A stretch of 64,000 nt of DNA from Candidatus Sumerlaeota bacterium (GTDB taxonomy: Bacteria; Sumerlaeota; Sumerlaeia; SLMS01; JAHLLQ01), in NCBI GenBank assembly GCA_030156535.1, contig JASGMJ010000012.1:62001-126000 (forward strand). Direction: 5' to 3'. Made by a program: the position numbers and the translations under genes. Of this stretch, positions 8,726 to 17,350 are shown piece by piece. Each line of letters starts with the position of its first letter. Within the stretch, counting starts at the first letter, position 1. The notes under the pieces are model-generated. The model searched no databases and had not been told where the DNA came from. It worked only from the letters and a program-made list of their open reading frames with translations.

Positions 8726-8764
8726 ATGCACACCCATCCGTGGCCCAGGGAGGTAGCACCATGA
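8726..8764 (+). CDS. 12-residue leader peptide coupled to spmA
   Basis: A 12-codon frame, MHTHPWPREVAP, has a near-perfect AAGGAGG site seven bases before its ATG. Its TGA stop overlaps the spmA ATG (ATGA). A second ribosome-binding site for spmA (GGGAGG) lies inside the leader. This arrangement is typical of translational coupling or a leader peptide. The peptide contains no codon run that clearly points to an attenuation signal. Confidence 0.5.
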   Translation: MHTHPWPREVAP

Positions 8765-9759
8765 AAATCATTGGCGGCTTGTTCCGCTACGTTCTGAATA
8801 TCAATACGATCTGGGGCGCGATGATCCTCATCGCGTTCTTTGCGTGTTTTGGTCAGCAGGTGGTGAAGGAGAAGACTCCGATCCCGGTGGCAGAGCTCGA
8901 ACCCGGCATCAACACGATGACGGTGGCATGGACCGACAAGGAAGACGAGACGCATGATCTGGCCGTGGCACTGGAGTACAACGGCAGTTCGCTGAGAGTG
9001 GCGGAGGAACAACCCGAGCCCGCAGCGGAAGGCGACCCGGTGGTGGTCGTGGAATCCATTGCGTCGTACACTGGCGGTTTCACCGTGGAGTGGGACATCG
9101 CGGAATACGGGGCATACGAAGTACGGATCGGGGAAACGCCCGTTTCCTCTGGCAATCTCCGCAATGTTCAGACGTTCACTGACGCAGCGTTCAATTATGC
9201 GGAGACGGGGTTCGAGATCGCCTTTGGACTTGTCGCGGTGATGGTGCTGTTCCTGGGGCTGATGAAAGTCGGCGAAGACGCGGGCATTGTGCAGCTCGTG
9301 GCCAAGGTATTCTATCCGATCATCCGGTTCCTTTTCCCCCAAGTGCCCGAAAATCATCCCGCAAACGGCGCAATCCTGATGAACGTTACCACGACGATTC
9401 TGGGATTGGGCAACGCGGCGACTCCCTTCGGGCTCAAGGCCATGGAGGAATTGCAGAAGCTGAATCCCTATAAGAGGGTGGCGACCGACTCGCAGATCAT
9501 GCTGCTGGGCTATAACACGGCGGGATTTGCGCTGCTGCCAACCACGCTGATCGGAATTCGCAAGGCAGCGAATTGCAGCGATCCGTTCGAGATCATCGGA
9601 ACGTGCATGGTTGCTGGTGCCGTCTCGACGATCACCGCCATTATCATGGTCAAAACGCTTTCGAAGCTGCCGATGTTCTCGTTCGAGAACGCCATAAAAG
9701 AAGAGAAAATCGAACCGCACGACGCGGCTGACAACGCCAGCAGCGAGGAGAAGGAATAA
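8761..9759 (+). CDS. spmA: SpmA-like nucleoside-recognition (Gate) domain membrane protein
   Basis: SpmA belongs to the nucleoside-recognition/Gate domain membrane proteins. It was named for spore maturation in Bacillus but is widespread in non-sporeformers, where its role is unclear. The 332-residue protein starts with one helix (about residues 12-30), then has a roughly 110-residue extracytoplasmic beta-rich segment with features such as GINTMTVAW and GAYEVRIGETP. The Gate domain follows, with GNAATPFGLKAME and a GYNTAGFALLPTT motif. The ATG is preceded by GGGAGG at seven bases. It overlaps spmB by one base, so the two proteins are almost certainly made together. The extracytoplasmic insertion makes it longer than Bacillus SpmA (about 196 residues). 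Confidence 0.88.
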   Translation: MKIIGGLFRYVLNINTIWGAMILIAFFACFGQQVVKEKTPIPVAELEPGINTMTVAWTDKEDETHDLAVALEYNGSSLRVAEEQPEPAAEGDPVVVVESIASYTGGFTVEWDIAEYGAYEVRIGETPVSSGNLRNVQTFTDAAFNYAETGFEIAFGLVAVMVLFLGLMKVGEDAGIVQLVAKVFYPIIRFLFPQVPENHPANGAILMNVTTTILGLGNAATPFGLKAMEELQKLNPYKRVATDSQIMLLGYNTAGFALLPTTLIGIRKAANCSDPFEIIGTCMVAGAVSTITAIIMVKTLSKLPMFSFENAIKEEKIEPHDAADNASSEEKE

Positions 9760-10304
9760 TGGATTTTTTCGTGAAAACCGTCAATCTGATCTCGGCCTAC
9801 ACGATTCCGATGATCTTTCTCATCATCATCGGCTATGCGATGCTCAAGCGCATCCGCCTCTACGAGTCTTTCGTGGAAGGCGGTAAGGAAGGGTGGGAGA
9901 TCTTCCTGAAAATCCTGCCGTACATCGTGGCGATTCTCGTGGCGATCGGCGTATTCCGCGCGTCAGGCGCGCTGGACTCGCTGGCGGGCCTCCTGTCGCC
10001 GTTCACCAATCTGATCGGCATGCCGCCCGAGACGCTGCCCGTGGCGCTCATGAAGCCGCTTTCGGGCTCGGGATCGCTCGGGTTGGCCGCCGAGGTCATC
10101 GCCAATGCGCCCGACTCATTCGAGGCGCGCGTGGCCTCGACGATGTTCGGTGCAACGGACACGACGTTCTACATCATCGCGCTCTACTTCGGTTCCGTGG
10201 GCATCCGCAAGATTCGCCATGCAATGGTCGCCGGCCTGACGGCGGATCTGGCGGGCATACTGGCAGCCGTCGGGATTTGCCACCTGATGTTCCCACCGAA
10301 CTGA
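9759..10304 (+). CDS. spmB: SpmB-like nucleoside-recognition domain membrane protein
   Basis: The partner of SpmA: a 181-residue integral membrane protein with the second Gate/nucleoside-recognition domain. Motifs include ALMKPLSGSGSLGL and ASTMFGATDTTFY, which are diagnostic of SpmB. Helices span about residues 12-27, 47-67, 133-150 and 160-178. Its ATG overlaps the spmA stop codon (TAATG), and a strong terminator follows 27 bases after its own stop. The function outside sporulation is not known; the pair probably forms a membrane complex. Confidence 0.9.
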   Translation: MDFFVKTVNLISAYTIPMIFLIIIGYAMLKRIRLYESFVEGGKEGWEIFLKILPYIVAILVAIGVFRASGALDSLAGLLSPFTNLIGMPPETLPVALMKPLSGSGSLGLAAEVIANAPDSFEARVASTMFGATDTTFYIIALYFGSVGIRKIRHAMVAGLTADLAGILAAVGICHLMFPPN

Positions 10305-10330
10305 CCGGGCAGTGCTTGCCGTGAACTGAA

Positions 10331-10356
10331 GGCCGCGCCCCGTGCGCGGCCTTTTT
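10331..10356 (+). terminator. intrinsic terminator of the spmAB operon
   Basis: GGCCGCGC-CCCGT-GCGCGGCC makes an 8-bp GC stem with a 5-base loop, followed by TTTTTCTTT. It lies in the gap between spmB and the convergent histidine kinase gene. Confidence 0.9.
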
Positions 10357-10370
10357 CTTTGGTTGCGGTC

Positions 10371-13193
10371 TCAGGGAAAGAGAAGGCGCGTGATGGATTC
10401 GTGCGAGGAGGAACGGCGATGGCGGCTGCGGGGCAGCTTCACGATAAAGCGCGCGCCCTTGCCTTCTTCGGACTCCACGCGGATCTCGCCGTCCATGATG
10501 AGCACCAGCCGCCGTGAGATGGCCAAGCCGAGCCCCGTGCCTGCATAGCGCCGAGTGGATGAGCCATCCACCTGGTAGAATTCCTCGAAAATCGCGTCCT
10601 TTTTGTCGTCCGGAATGCCCGGGCCCGTATCCTCCACGGTGAAGGAGAGCCACTCGGCTCCTTCCGGTCCGGAACGAGATACTTCGAGAAACAGACGCAC
10701 CGTGCCGCCGTGCGTGAACTTCGCGGCATTGCCGAGAAGATTGAGCAGAACCTGGTGAAGCCGGAAGGCATCGGTCTCCATGCGGCCAATGCCGGAGGGG
10801 ACATCGAATACGAGTGTATTGCCGTTGGGCTCCATGAGGGGGGCAACTTCGTCGCGCAGGCTGGCGAGGAAAGCGTCGAGTTCGATGTTCTCGTACTTGA
10901 TTTCAACGTGCCCGGCCTCGATGCGGCTGATGTCGAGCAGGTCGTTGACGAGGCGCAGGAGCTTGAGACCGGAGTCCTCGATTTTGCGGACGTTTTCGAG
11001 CTGGCGAGGCTCCAGTGCCTCGGCGCTCTTGCGGGCAACAATCTGCGAGAATCCGATGATGGCGTTGAGGGGAGTGCGCAGTTCGTGGGAGATGGTGGCG
11101 AGAAACTGACTCTTGAGGCGGCTGGCCTCCAGGGCACGGTCCTTTTCGTCTTCGAGATCGCTGGCGCGCCGTTCCTGCTGCAAGCGCAACGCGTAGGCAC
11201 TGGTCACATCCTCGACAAACAGGAACGAGCGCCGGATCCTGCCGTCGGAGTCGGACTCGGGAATGCCCCGCAGGGAGAGAGCCACGAGAAGCGAACCTTC
11301 CTCATCAAAAACAGGGACGGAGTCGAGCATGACCTCGCCGCCGCTGTTGAGCGTGTTCAGCGCATCCGCGGCACCGGCGCGAACGAATGCTTCGTGGCGG
11401 ATCAGCGAAAAGCCCCCCGTGTCCGTGGGCGTTGCGAGGAGCGGCGCGATCACGTGGCGATAAAACGGGTTGGCGTCGAGCAGGTTGCCCATGCGGTCGA
11501 TGGCAAGAATGCCGGTGGGGGCCTGATCAAAGATTGTCTGGTACTTGCGCTGCGAGGATTCCAGGCGCTCGCGCAGCGCCCGTTCGCGTGTGATATCGCG
11601 CGCGAGAAGGAGCAAGCTGGAGGTCCCCGACTCGTCCCGGCTTTCCCCGGCGAAGGTGATGGCGATCACCATGTTCGCCGGGCTTCCCGCCTGCGGACGA
11701 ATTTCGCGCGACCAGGGCAGGCCGTTCGCGACGGCCTCGCGGATGGCCTTCCAAGCGTCGGGCTCTGAGGGCGAGGGGGGGATGAGTTCCGAAACGGCAA
11801 GCCCATCAAGGCCGCGCTCCGTGGGGTCGAGCAGGCGCTTTGCCGCCGGATTGGTGTGCGAAACGCGGCCTTCGCCATCGAGAAGAAGAAGGCCCTCCTC
11901 AAGGCTCTCCACGGCGTGCGTCAGTTGCTGAAGGCGTTGCTGCGAAACAAGGTTCTCGCGCTCGGCGCGCAGGTGCTCGGTCACGTCCTGTGCCAGCATC
12001 AGCCAGCGGGTTTCGCCCTTTTCCTCCTCCCGATCGAGCAGGACGGTGACGGCAACATCGCGCAGCTCGCCTGTGCGCGTGCGATACGTGACGTTCGCCT
12101 GCTGGGAAGTGACTGCCCCGGACTTGTCCAAGTCCTCTATCAAGGCGGCTCCCTCGGGGCTGATCTCGCTGATGGGCATTCCCACGAGAACCTCGTAAGG
12201 ATACCCAAGCGCCTCGCACTCGGTGAGGTTGACGTCGCGCACGCGCCAATCGAGACCAACAGCGTGGTAGTACAAGGGCGAGCGGTCGTGAATAAGCCGG
12301 TGCTTGCGCTTGGTGACGGAGAAGAGCGTGGAGCTGCGCGCCCAGCCAATGGTGAGACTGCCGAGTGCCAGAGCCAGCATCACGCCACCAGCCACGATGA
12401 TGCGGCGGACGGAGGAGAGAAGCGAGGATTCGCGGGCGGCCGAGGAATACAGGGTCAGTTCGAGAGGGATGCTGCCCATACGGCCGGCGCGGATGGGCAA
12501 TGTCACGGAAGCGCCGCGCGCTTCGTCAGCTCCGTTGGCGGACCCGGCAACGCGCCTCTGGCCATATACGAGTTCGGTGCCGATCTGCTCGTTCTGATAG
12601 GAGGCGAGCAGGCGCTCCGAGCGGGCTGCCAACGGAAATCCGGCGACGAGAAAGCGCCCTTCTTCAAGAGGCGAAACGCGCCAGGCCATCTGGCTTCCCT
12701 TGGCATCGCTGGGGAGAATCCACACTGGCTCGAGGGGAGCGGTGGCGACACCGGGGGCAAAGGCCGCTTCGATTCCCGGGATAAGCGCCAGATGAGCGGG
12801 ATCGAGCGGTGTTGCGATATCGGGAAAAATCTCGTGGGAATCGGAAGAACGCAACCGGTCGTACAAGAAGGCGTGACTGAACAGTGTCTCCGTCCCCGTG
12901 CCCTGGAGAGCAGCGAAGAAGGTGACGGGGTCGGCCTCCCATTTGTGGCCGTGGTCACCCCACTCGTGCACCCAGGCAGCGGCAAAACGCTCGCGCTGGA
13001 CAAACTCCTGCTCGATCTGATTGGCAGCGCGCAGGGAGCTGGATTCAAGCTGGTTGCGCGTCCACTGATCACCCAGGGAGGCGAGCCAGCGGTCGACGAC
13101 GAGCGAAGCGCCCAGCATGGTCAGCGCAACGGCAATGGCGGCGGCAAACCCGAGGGGAGGCACTCCGAGAATTCGACGCTGACGCTGCAACAT
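10371..13193 (-). CDS. membrane sensor histidine kinase with three PAS domains
   Basis: A 940-residue two-component sensor. From the ATG used here: a transmembrane helix (about 13-33), an extracytoplasmic sensor region to about 262, a second helix (about 265-285), three PAS domains (about 300-405, 425-535, 550-665), a HisKA domain with phospho-acceptor H703 in ATISHELRTPLNAIIGF, and a HATPase domain with the N-box (LLNLLGNAAKF), DTGPGIP and GTGLGLAI. A TTG start 54 bases further upstream is possible but has a poor ribosome-binding site. There is no receiver domain and no response regulator gene beside it, so its partner is elsewhere. It follows lnt on the same strand after 112 bases. Confidence 0.92.
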   Translation of the reverse strand: MLQRQRRILGVPPLGFAAAIAVALTMLGASLVVDRWLASLGDQWTRNQLESSSLRAANQIEQEFVQRERFAAAWVHEWGDHGHKWEADPVTFFAALQGTGTETLFSHAFLYDRLRSSDSHEIFPDIATPLDPAHLALIPGIEAAFAPGVATAPLEPVWILPSDAKGSQMAWRVSPLEEGRFLVAGFPLAARSERLLASYQNEQIGTELVYGQRRVAGSANGADEARGASVTLPIRAGRMGSIPLELTLYSSAARESSLLSSVRRIIVAGGVMLALALGSLTIGWARSSTLFSVTKRKHRLIHDRSPLYYHAVGLDWRVRDVNLTECEALGYPYEVLVGMPISEISPEGAALIEDLDKSGAVTSQQANVTYRTRTGELRDVAVTVLLDREEEKGETRWLMLAQDVTEHLRAERENLVSQQRLQQLTHAVESLEEGLLLLDGEGRVSHTNPAAKRLLDPTERGLDGLAVSELIPPSPSEPDAWKAIREAVANGLPWSREIRPQAGSPANMVIAITFAGESRDESGTSSLLLLARDITRERALRERLESSQRKYQTIFDQAPTGILAIDRMGNLLDANPFYRHVIAPLLATPTDTGGFSLIRHEAFVRAGAADALNTLNSGGEVMLDSVPVFDEEGSLLVALSLRGIPESDSDGRIRRSFLFVEDVTSAYALRLQQERRASDLEDEKDRALEASRLKSQFLATISHELRTPLNAIIGFSQIVARKSAEALEPRQLENVRKIEDSGLKLLRLVNDLLDISRIEAGHVEIKYENIELDAFLASLRDEVAPLMEPNGNTLVFDVPSGIGRMETDAFRLHQVLLNLLGNAAKFTHGGTVRLFLEVSRSGPEGAEWLSFTVEDTGPGIPDDKKDAIFEEFYQVDGSSTRRYAGTGLGLAISRRLVLIMDGEIRVESEEGKGARFIVKLPRSRHRRSSSHESITRLLFP

Positions 13194-13305
13194 CTGCCGT
13201 GTGGTCCTTGATGCGGCCTCTTCGAGGTTCCCTGCAGGAGGCCTCAACTTCTGCCCTGAAGCAAACGAGTTGAACCGTCACCCCATCATCGCGGAACCGC
13301 AAGCA

Positions 13306-15132
13306 TCATCCGGGTGTCGAGGCCGGGACATTGGAGGCGGCTTCTGGTGCGTCTGCACGCGGATCGGCCGTCCGGCGGCGCCACAACAACACCAACACCG
13401 CCCATGAGGAAAGGAAGGCCAGCAAACCGAACCAGTCGCCCAGGCGCGCGTAGAGCGTTGGCGAAGGCTCGGCAGGCACCTGAACGGTTGTGGAGAGGAC
13501 GCCCTCTTCGCGCAGGGGCAGGCGCTCGAGGATCTCGCCCGTTCCCGAAATGACAGCGGTGACGCCCGAGTTCGTGCACAGCACCATGGGCCGCCGCGTC
13601 TCGGCACAGCGAAGGCGCGCGTACTCGAAGTGAAAGACGCTCCCCAACGAAGGATCGAACCAGGCGTTGTTGGTGATGTTGACGAACAGGTGGACGCCGC
13701 GTCGTGCGAGACGATTGTGCAGGGGCGGGAACATGTCCTCGAAACAGATGGTTGGCCCAAGGTGAACCGCGATGGGCTCGGAGTCCGCACGCGTCGCATC
13801 GGCGGGCAACGTGATCCACAGGGGAGGCTGGTTGCGGTCGCCACGCAGAAAGGAACCGATCTGGACGATCTTTTCCTGCAAGCCCGGGATGAGATCGAAG
13901 TAGGGAAGCGTCTCGCCAAAAGGCATCAGTTGAATCTTGCGATAGTCGCCCTTGCGCAGCAGTTCGGTCTCGCCGGGTCGCACGAGATAGAGAGCGTTGT
14001 AGGAGTTGTAGTCGTAGAAGCCCCCCTCCCCCACCGCGTCGTCGAGGCGTTCGGTGCGCGAGCCGTCCGCGCGGCGGAAGACGTTGTCGGCGGCGCTGAC
14101 GATCAGGGGAGCACGCAGAAGGTTGGCGCGCTCGCGCACTTCGCGCTGGAGGTCCTCCTCCATGTCGAGATCGAAGAACGGCTGGGTAAGGGCCGACTCG
14201 GGCGTCACGATGAGGTCGTGCGCTCCGGGCTCCAGGGCATCGAGCATGCCAAACAGGCGTACGGCCTGCCGCGTCTGGAGTTCCTCGCGCACGGCGGCGT
14301 CGGGATCGGCGTAGGAGGCGAATTTCTCGGACTGCGGAACGTTGGGCTGGAGCAACGCGACGCGCAGCGGAATCCCGGCGGCTTCCGCCCGGGCCGTCGC
14401 CGACCGCACGGCGCTCCCCCAGATGACCGCAGCCACAAGCACGCCCCCAACGACCGCCCAGCGCACCATCGCCAGTGGATCGGCAATGCGGCGGATCAGG
14501 CAAACAGTGGCCTCCATCACGCAGAGGTTGACGGCGAGAACCAGCCCCGAGAGCAGCACAACACCGCCCAGCGACGTAATCTGGGTCAGCGCAAGGAAGC
14601 TGCGCACCGAGTGCCCCAGAAGGGCATAGGGGAGCCCCAGCGCCCCCACGGAACGGAACCACTCCCAGCCGCACCACCAGGCAATCGACAAGAGAAACGC
14701 GGGGGTCAGCGCCATGCGCTTGCCGAAGAAGACCATTCCCGCTCCCGAAACGCCGATGAAGAAGCCCTGGAACAGCGCCACCAACGGAATCCCGAGAAAA
14801 ATGAAGGGGTTGAACTGGCGCAAGACAGCCAGCCACGCGAACACTGTGAAAAAATGCAGGGATCCAAAAAGCCAGGAAGACCAGAACGCCACGCGGGGAG
14901 TTGTGCCGCGCAAGCTCCAGAGCCAGGGCACGAGGGCAACAAAGCCCAGCGGCCAAAGGGCCAACGGAGGATGGCAAAGCCGCAACAGGAGGACCGAAAG
15001 CAGGGGCCAGAGAAGAAGCCCCGGGCGGGCGCGCAGTTCGCCGAAAGGAGGCAGGCACGCCGCCATCCAGGCACGCCACCGCCCTGCGCGGGGAGTGGCG
15101 GGTTGCTGTCGGCGTCGATTGCGGGCGGCCAT
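13306..15132 (-). CDS. lnt: apolipoprotein N-acyltransferase
   Basis: Lnt adds the third acyl chain to the N-terminal cysteine of lipoproteins in the inner membrane, the last step of lipoprotein maturation in didermic bacteria. The 608-residue protein has an N-terminal multi-helix membrane domain (about residues 40-240), a periplasmic nitrilase-like domain, and a final helix near 575-595. The catalytic triad is visible as E312 (VTPESAL), K399 (GDYRKIQLMPFGE) and C463 (PTICFEDMFP). A lipoprotein substrate is encoded in this window (the LptE-like gene at 46654). The ATG has GGAG about 12 bases upstream. A basic, proline-rich N-terminal extension of about 30 residues is unusual. Confidence 0.94.
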   Translation of the reverse strand: MAARNRRRQQPATPRAGRWRAWMAACLPPFGELRARPGLLLWPLLSVLLLRLCHPPLALWPLGFVALVPWLWSLRGTTPRVAFWSSWLFGSLHFFTVFAWLAVLRQFNPFIFLGIPLVALFQGFFIGVSGAGMVFFGKRMALTPAFLLSIAWWCGWEWFRSVGALGLPYALLGHSVRSFLALTQITSLGGVVLLSGLVLAVNLCVMEATVCLIRRIADPLAMVRWAVVGGVLVAAVIWGSAVRSATARAEAAGIPLRVALLQPNVPQSEKFASYADPDAAVREELQTRQAVRLFGMLDALEPGAHDLIVTPESALTQPFFDLDMEEDLQREVRERANLLRAPLIVSAADNVFRRADGSRTERLDDAVGEGGFYDYNSYNALYLVRPGETELLRKGDYRKIQLMPFGETLPYFDLIPGLQEKIVQIGSFLRGDRNQPPLWITLPADATRADSEPIAVHLGPTICFEDMFPPLHNRLARRGVHLFVNITNNAWFDPSLGSVFHFEYARLRCAETRRPMVLCTNSGVTAVISGTGEILERLPLREEGVLSTTVQVPAEPSPTLYARLGDWFGLLAFLSSWAVLVLLWRRRTADPRADAPEAASNVPASTPG

Positions 15133-15613
15133 GCGGGAAGGTTACTCCAAAAGAGCGGGTTCGTTGCGCGGCGAGTAGACGAGGAGCCCCGAACGGCGAC
15201 AAGGAGCAAATGGCCAACCGCGTTTTCACGGGACATGAATCGTGGAAGACGAAGGGAATCAGCCGGTTTGCGGGGCGGAGCAGGAGATTTCGTCCCTCGT
15301 CAGCGCTCCACGGGCAGGCGCCCCCGCTCCTTCCCCTTCTCATCAATACTTGATTTTTATCAATTTAGCTCCTTGACACGGAACAAGCGCCACGGGGAGA
15401 CACTTCGGTAGAGAAAAAACATCATGAATGTGGAACAAATCTGGGTTTAAAGCGTCCAAGAATATTGGTTCCCGCGTTGTGTATTGATTGAAAGGCGTTT
15501 TGCGCGGCAGTTTTCTGCGAGCGCCGCCAGCGGAGGACTTGGAAAGCGCGGCGGAATGTGGGGCGCATTTCGTCAGCCATGCGTGGAATCAACGTGCACG
15601 GGGTCATGTCGTT
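15133..15613. other. divergent intergenic region between lnt and gspE
   Basis: This 481-base gap must hold the promoters for lnt (leftward) and for the type II secretion operon (rightward). The central part (about 15340-15490) is clearly AT-richer than its surroundings. It contains a perfect inverted repeat ATCAA-TAC-TTGAT at 15342-15354, followed by a direct TATCAA echo at 15358-15363, and a consensus TTGACA at 15373-15378. I could not match a good -10 to that TTGACA at standard spacing. From 15488 the gspE frame is open from a TTG, but those 42 codons do not look like protein-coding sequence. Confidence 0.5.
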
Positions 15614-17347
15614 ATGGGGGAAAAGTTTCTTACGCATCCTCTCGCCGAGGTGTTGGTGGGGCATGGCCTGCTGACGGAGGGGAACCTGCGCCAGCTCGCC
15701 GAGAATTCGCCCAACGGCAATACGGCGTTCGTGGATGCCCTGCTGGATTCGGGGCTGGCCGATACGGACCGCGTGGCCGAGGTGCTGGCCGAGCGCTTTG
15801 CCCTTCCCCTTGTTTCCCTGAAGGAAGACCCGCCTTCCCGCGAGGCGCTGGCGCTGCTCCCGGCCTCGGTGGCGCAGCGCCATCGGTGCATTCCCGTCGC
15901 CAGGAGCGGCGGGATGCTGACGCTCGCGTGCCTGAATCCGGGCAATCTGCGCATGTTCGACGACGTGCGGTTTGCCACGGGATGCCAGGTGCGGCCGGTG
16001 CTGGCGCGGCGCAAGGACCTGCTGGCTGCCCTGGAGGAGCACTACGACGTGACCGTGGAGAAACTGGTCGCGGGCATGAGGAAGGACAACGACGACGCCC
16101 CCGCGCAGGAGGAGTACTTCATCCACGACCTGCAGGAAAAGGCGAGCGAGCCGACACTGATCAACCTGGTGAACCTGATTATCTCCGAGGCCATCGAAGA
16201 GGGAGCCTCGGACATCCACGTCGAGCCGTTCGAGCGGGAGATGCGCATCAAGTACCGCGTCGATGGCATCCTGCAGGAAGTCCCGCCCCCGCCCAAGCAC
16301 TTGCAGCCGGCCATCGTCTCGCGCATCAAGATCATGGCGGGGATGGACATCGCCAAGCGCCACGTTCCCCAGGACGGCTACATTCGCATCAACATGCCCA
16401 GCGGCCAGGTGGACATCCGCGTGGCAACGGTGCCGACGATCTTCGGCGAAGGCGTCGTCATGCGTCTGTTGAACAAGACGTCGATCCTGCTCAGCATGGA
16501 GGAACTCGGCCTCCAGGACGAAACGCGCGCGCGCTTCGAGCCGATGATGAACCGCAGCTTCGGAATCGTCCTGGTGTGCGGCCCCACGGGATCGGGCAAG
16601 ACCACGACGCTGTACGCCGTGCTCAATCACATCTTCACGCCGGAGAAGAAGATCATCACGATCGAGGACCCCGTTGAGTACCAGCTCGACGGGATCAACC
16701 AGATCCCCGTGCGTCCGGCGCGCGGCGTGACGTTCGCCACGGGGTTGCGTTCGATCCTGCGTCTCGATCCCGACATCCTGCTCGTCGGCGAAATCCGCGA
16801 CGTGGAAACGGCGGAGATCGCCATCCGCAGCGCCCTGACCGGGCACCTGATCTTCAGCACGCTGCACACCAACGACGCGGCGAGCGCTGTGACGCGTCTG
16901 CTCGACATGGGCGTGGAGCCATACCTGATCGCCTCGTCGCTGCAGGGGGTTCTGGCCCAGCGCCTCGTCAGGCGCCTGTGCCCCGCCTGCCGCCAGCCAT
17001 TCGAGCCGGACGAGGAGCTCTTCGCCCAGTTTGGGAAGACGCGCGAGGACGCGGCGGGCGCGGCTTTCTGCCGTCCGGTGGGATGCGAAGCCTGCAAGGA
17101 ACGCGGGTACGTCGGCCGGATGGGAATCTTCGAGTTGCTGGAAATCGATGACGACCTGCGCCATCTGATCGTCAAGAGCGAGTCGAGCCATTTGATCAAG
17201 GACGCGGCCAAGGGAAGAATGACAACCATGCGCGAGGACGGTTGGCGAAAGATTGCAAGCGCGACGACAACGTTCGCGGAAGTCCTGCGACAGACGCAGC
17301 GCGACCGCTCGGACGGCAGCATCGTCGCCGAGGCATGGGACGACTGA
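15614..17347 (+). CDS. gspE: type II secretion assembly ATPase GspE
   Basis: The cytoplasmic hexameric ATPase that powers pseudopilus assembly. From the ATG at 15614 (577 residues), an N-terminal GspE/MshE-type domain is followed by the RecA-like core with Walker A GPTGSGKTTTLY (about 323-334), an Asp box (ITIEDPVEYQ), a Walker B region (RLDPDILLVGEIRD) and His box. A four-cysteine metal site is also present (CPAC at 456-459 and CEAC at 491-494), typical of GspE/PilB. The open frame begins at a TTG at 15488, but the family N-terminus fits 15614. It is the first gene of an 11-gene operon, separated from gspF by three bases. PilB is the alternative, ruled out by the gspG-K neighbours. Confidence 0.95.
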   Translation: MGEKFLTHPLAEVLVGHGLLTEGNLRQLAENSPNGNTAFVDALLDSGLADTDRVAEVLAERFALPLVSLKEDPPSREALALLPASVAQRHRCIPVARSGGMLTLACLNPGNLRMFDDVRFATGCQVRPVLARRKDLLAALEEHYDVTVEKLVAGMRKDNDDAPAQEEYFIHDLQEKASEPTLINLVNLIISEAIEEGASDIHVEPFEREMRIKYRVDGILQEVPPPPKHLQPAIVSRIKIMAGMDIAKRHVPQDGYIRINMPSGQVDIRVATVPTIFGEGVVMRLLNKTSILLSMEELGLQDETRARFEPMMNRSFGIVLVCGPTGSGKTTTLYAVLNHIFTPEKKIITIEDPVEYQLDGINQIPVRPARGVTFATGLRSILRLDPDILLVGEIRDVETAEIAIRSALTGHLIFSTLHTNDAASAVTRLLDMGVEPYLIASSLQGVLAQRLVRRLCPACRQPFEPDEELFAQFGKTREDAAGAAFCRPVGCEACKERGYVGRMGIFELLEIDDDLRHLIVKSESSHLIKDAAKGRMTTMREDGWRKIASATTTFAEVLRQTQRDRSDGSIVAEAWDD

Positions 17348-17350
17348 CAC

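Noticed and set aside
15373-15378. TTGACA as a full sigma-70 promoter
   Set aside because: No acceptable -10 hexamer occurs at 16-18 bases downstream, so only the hexamer itself was reported.
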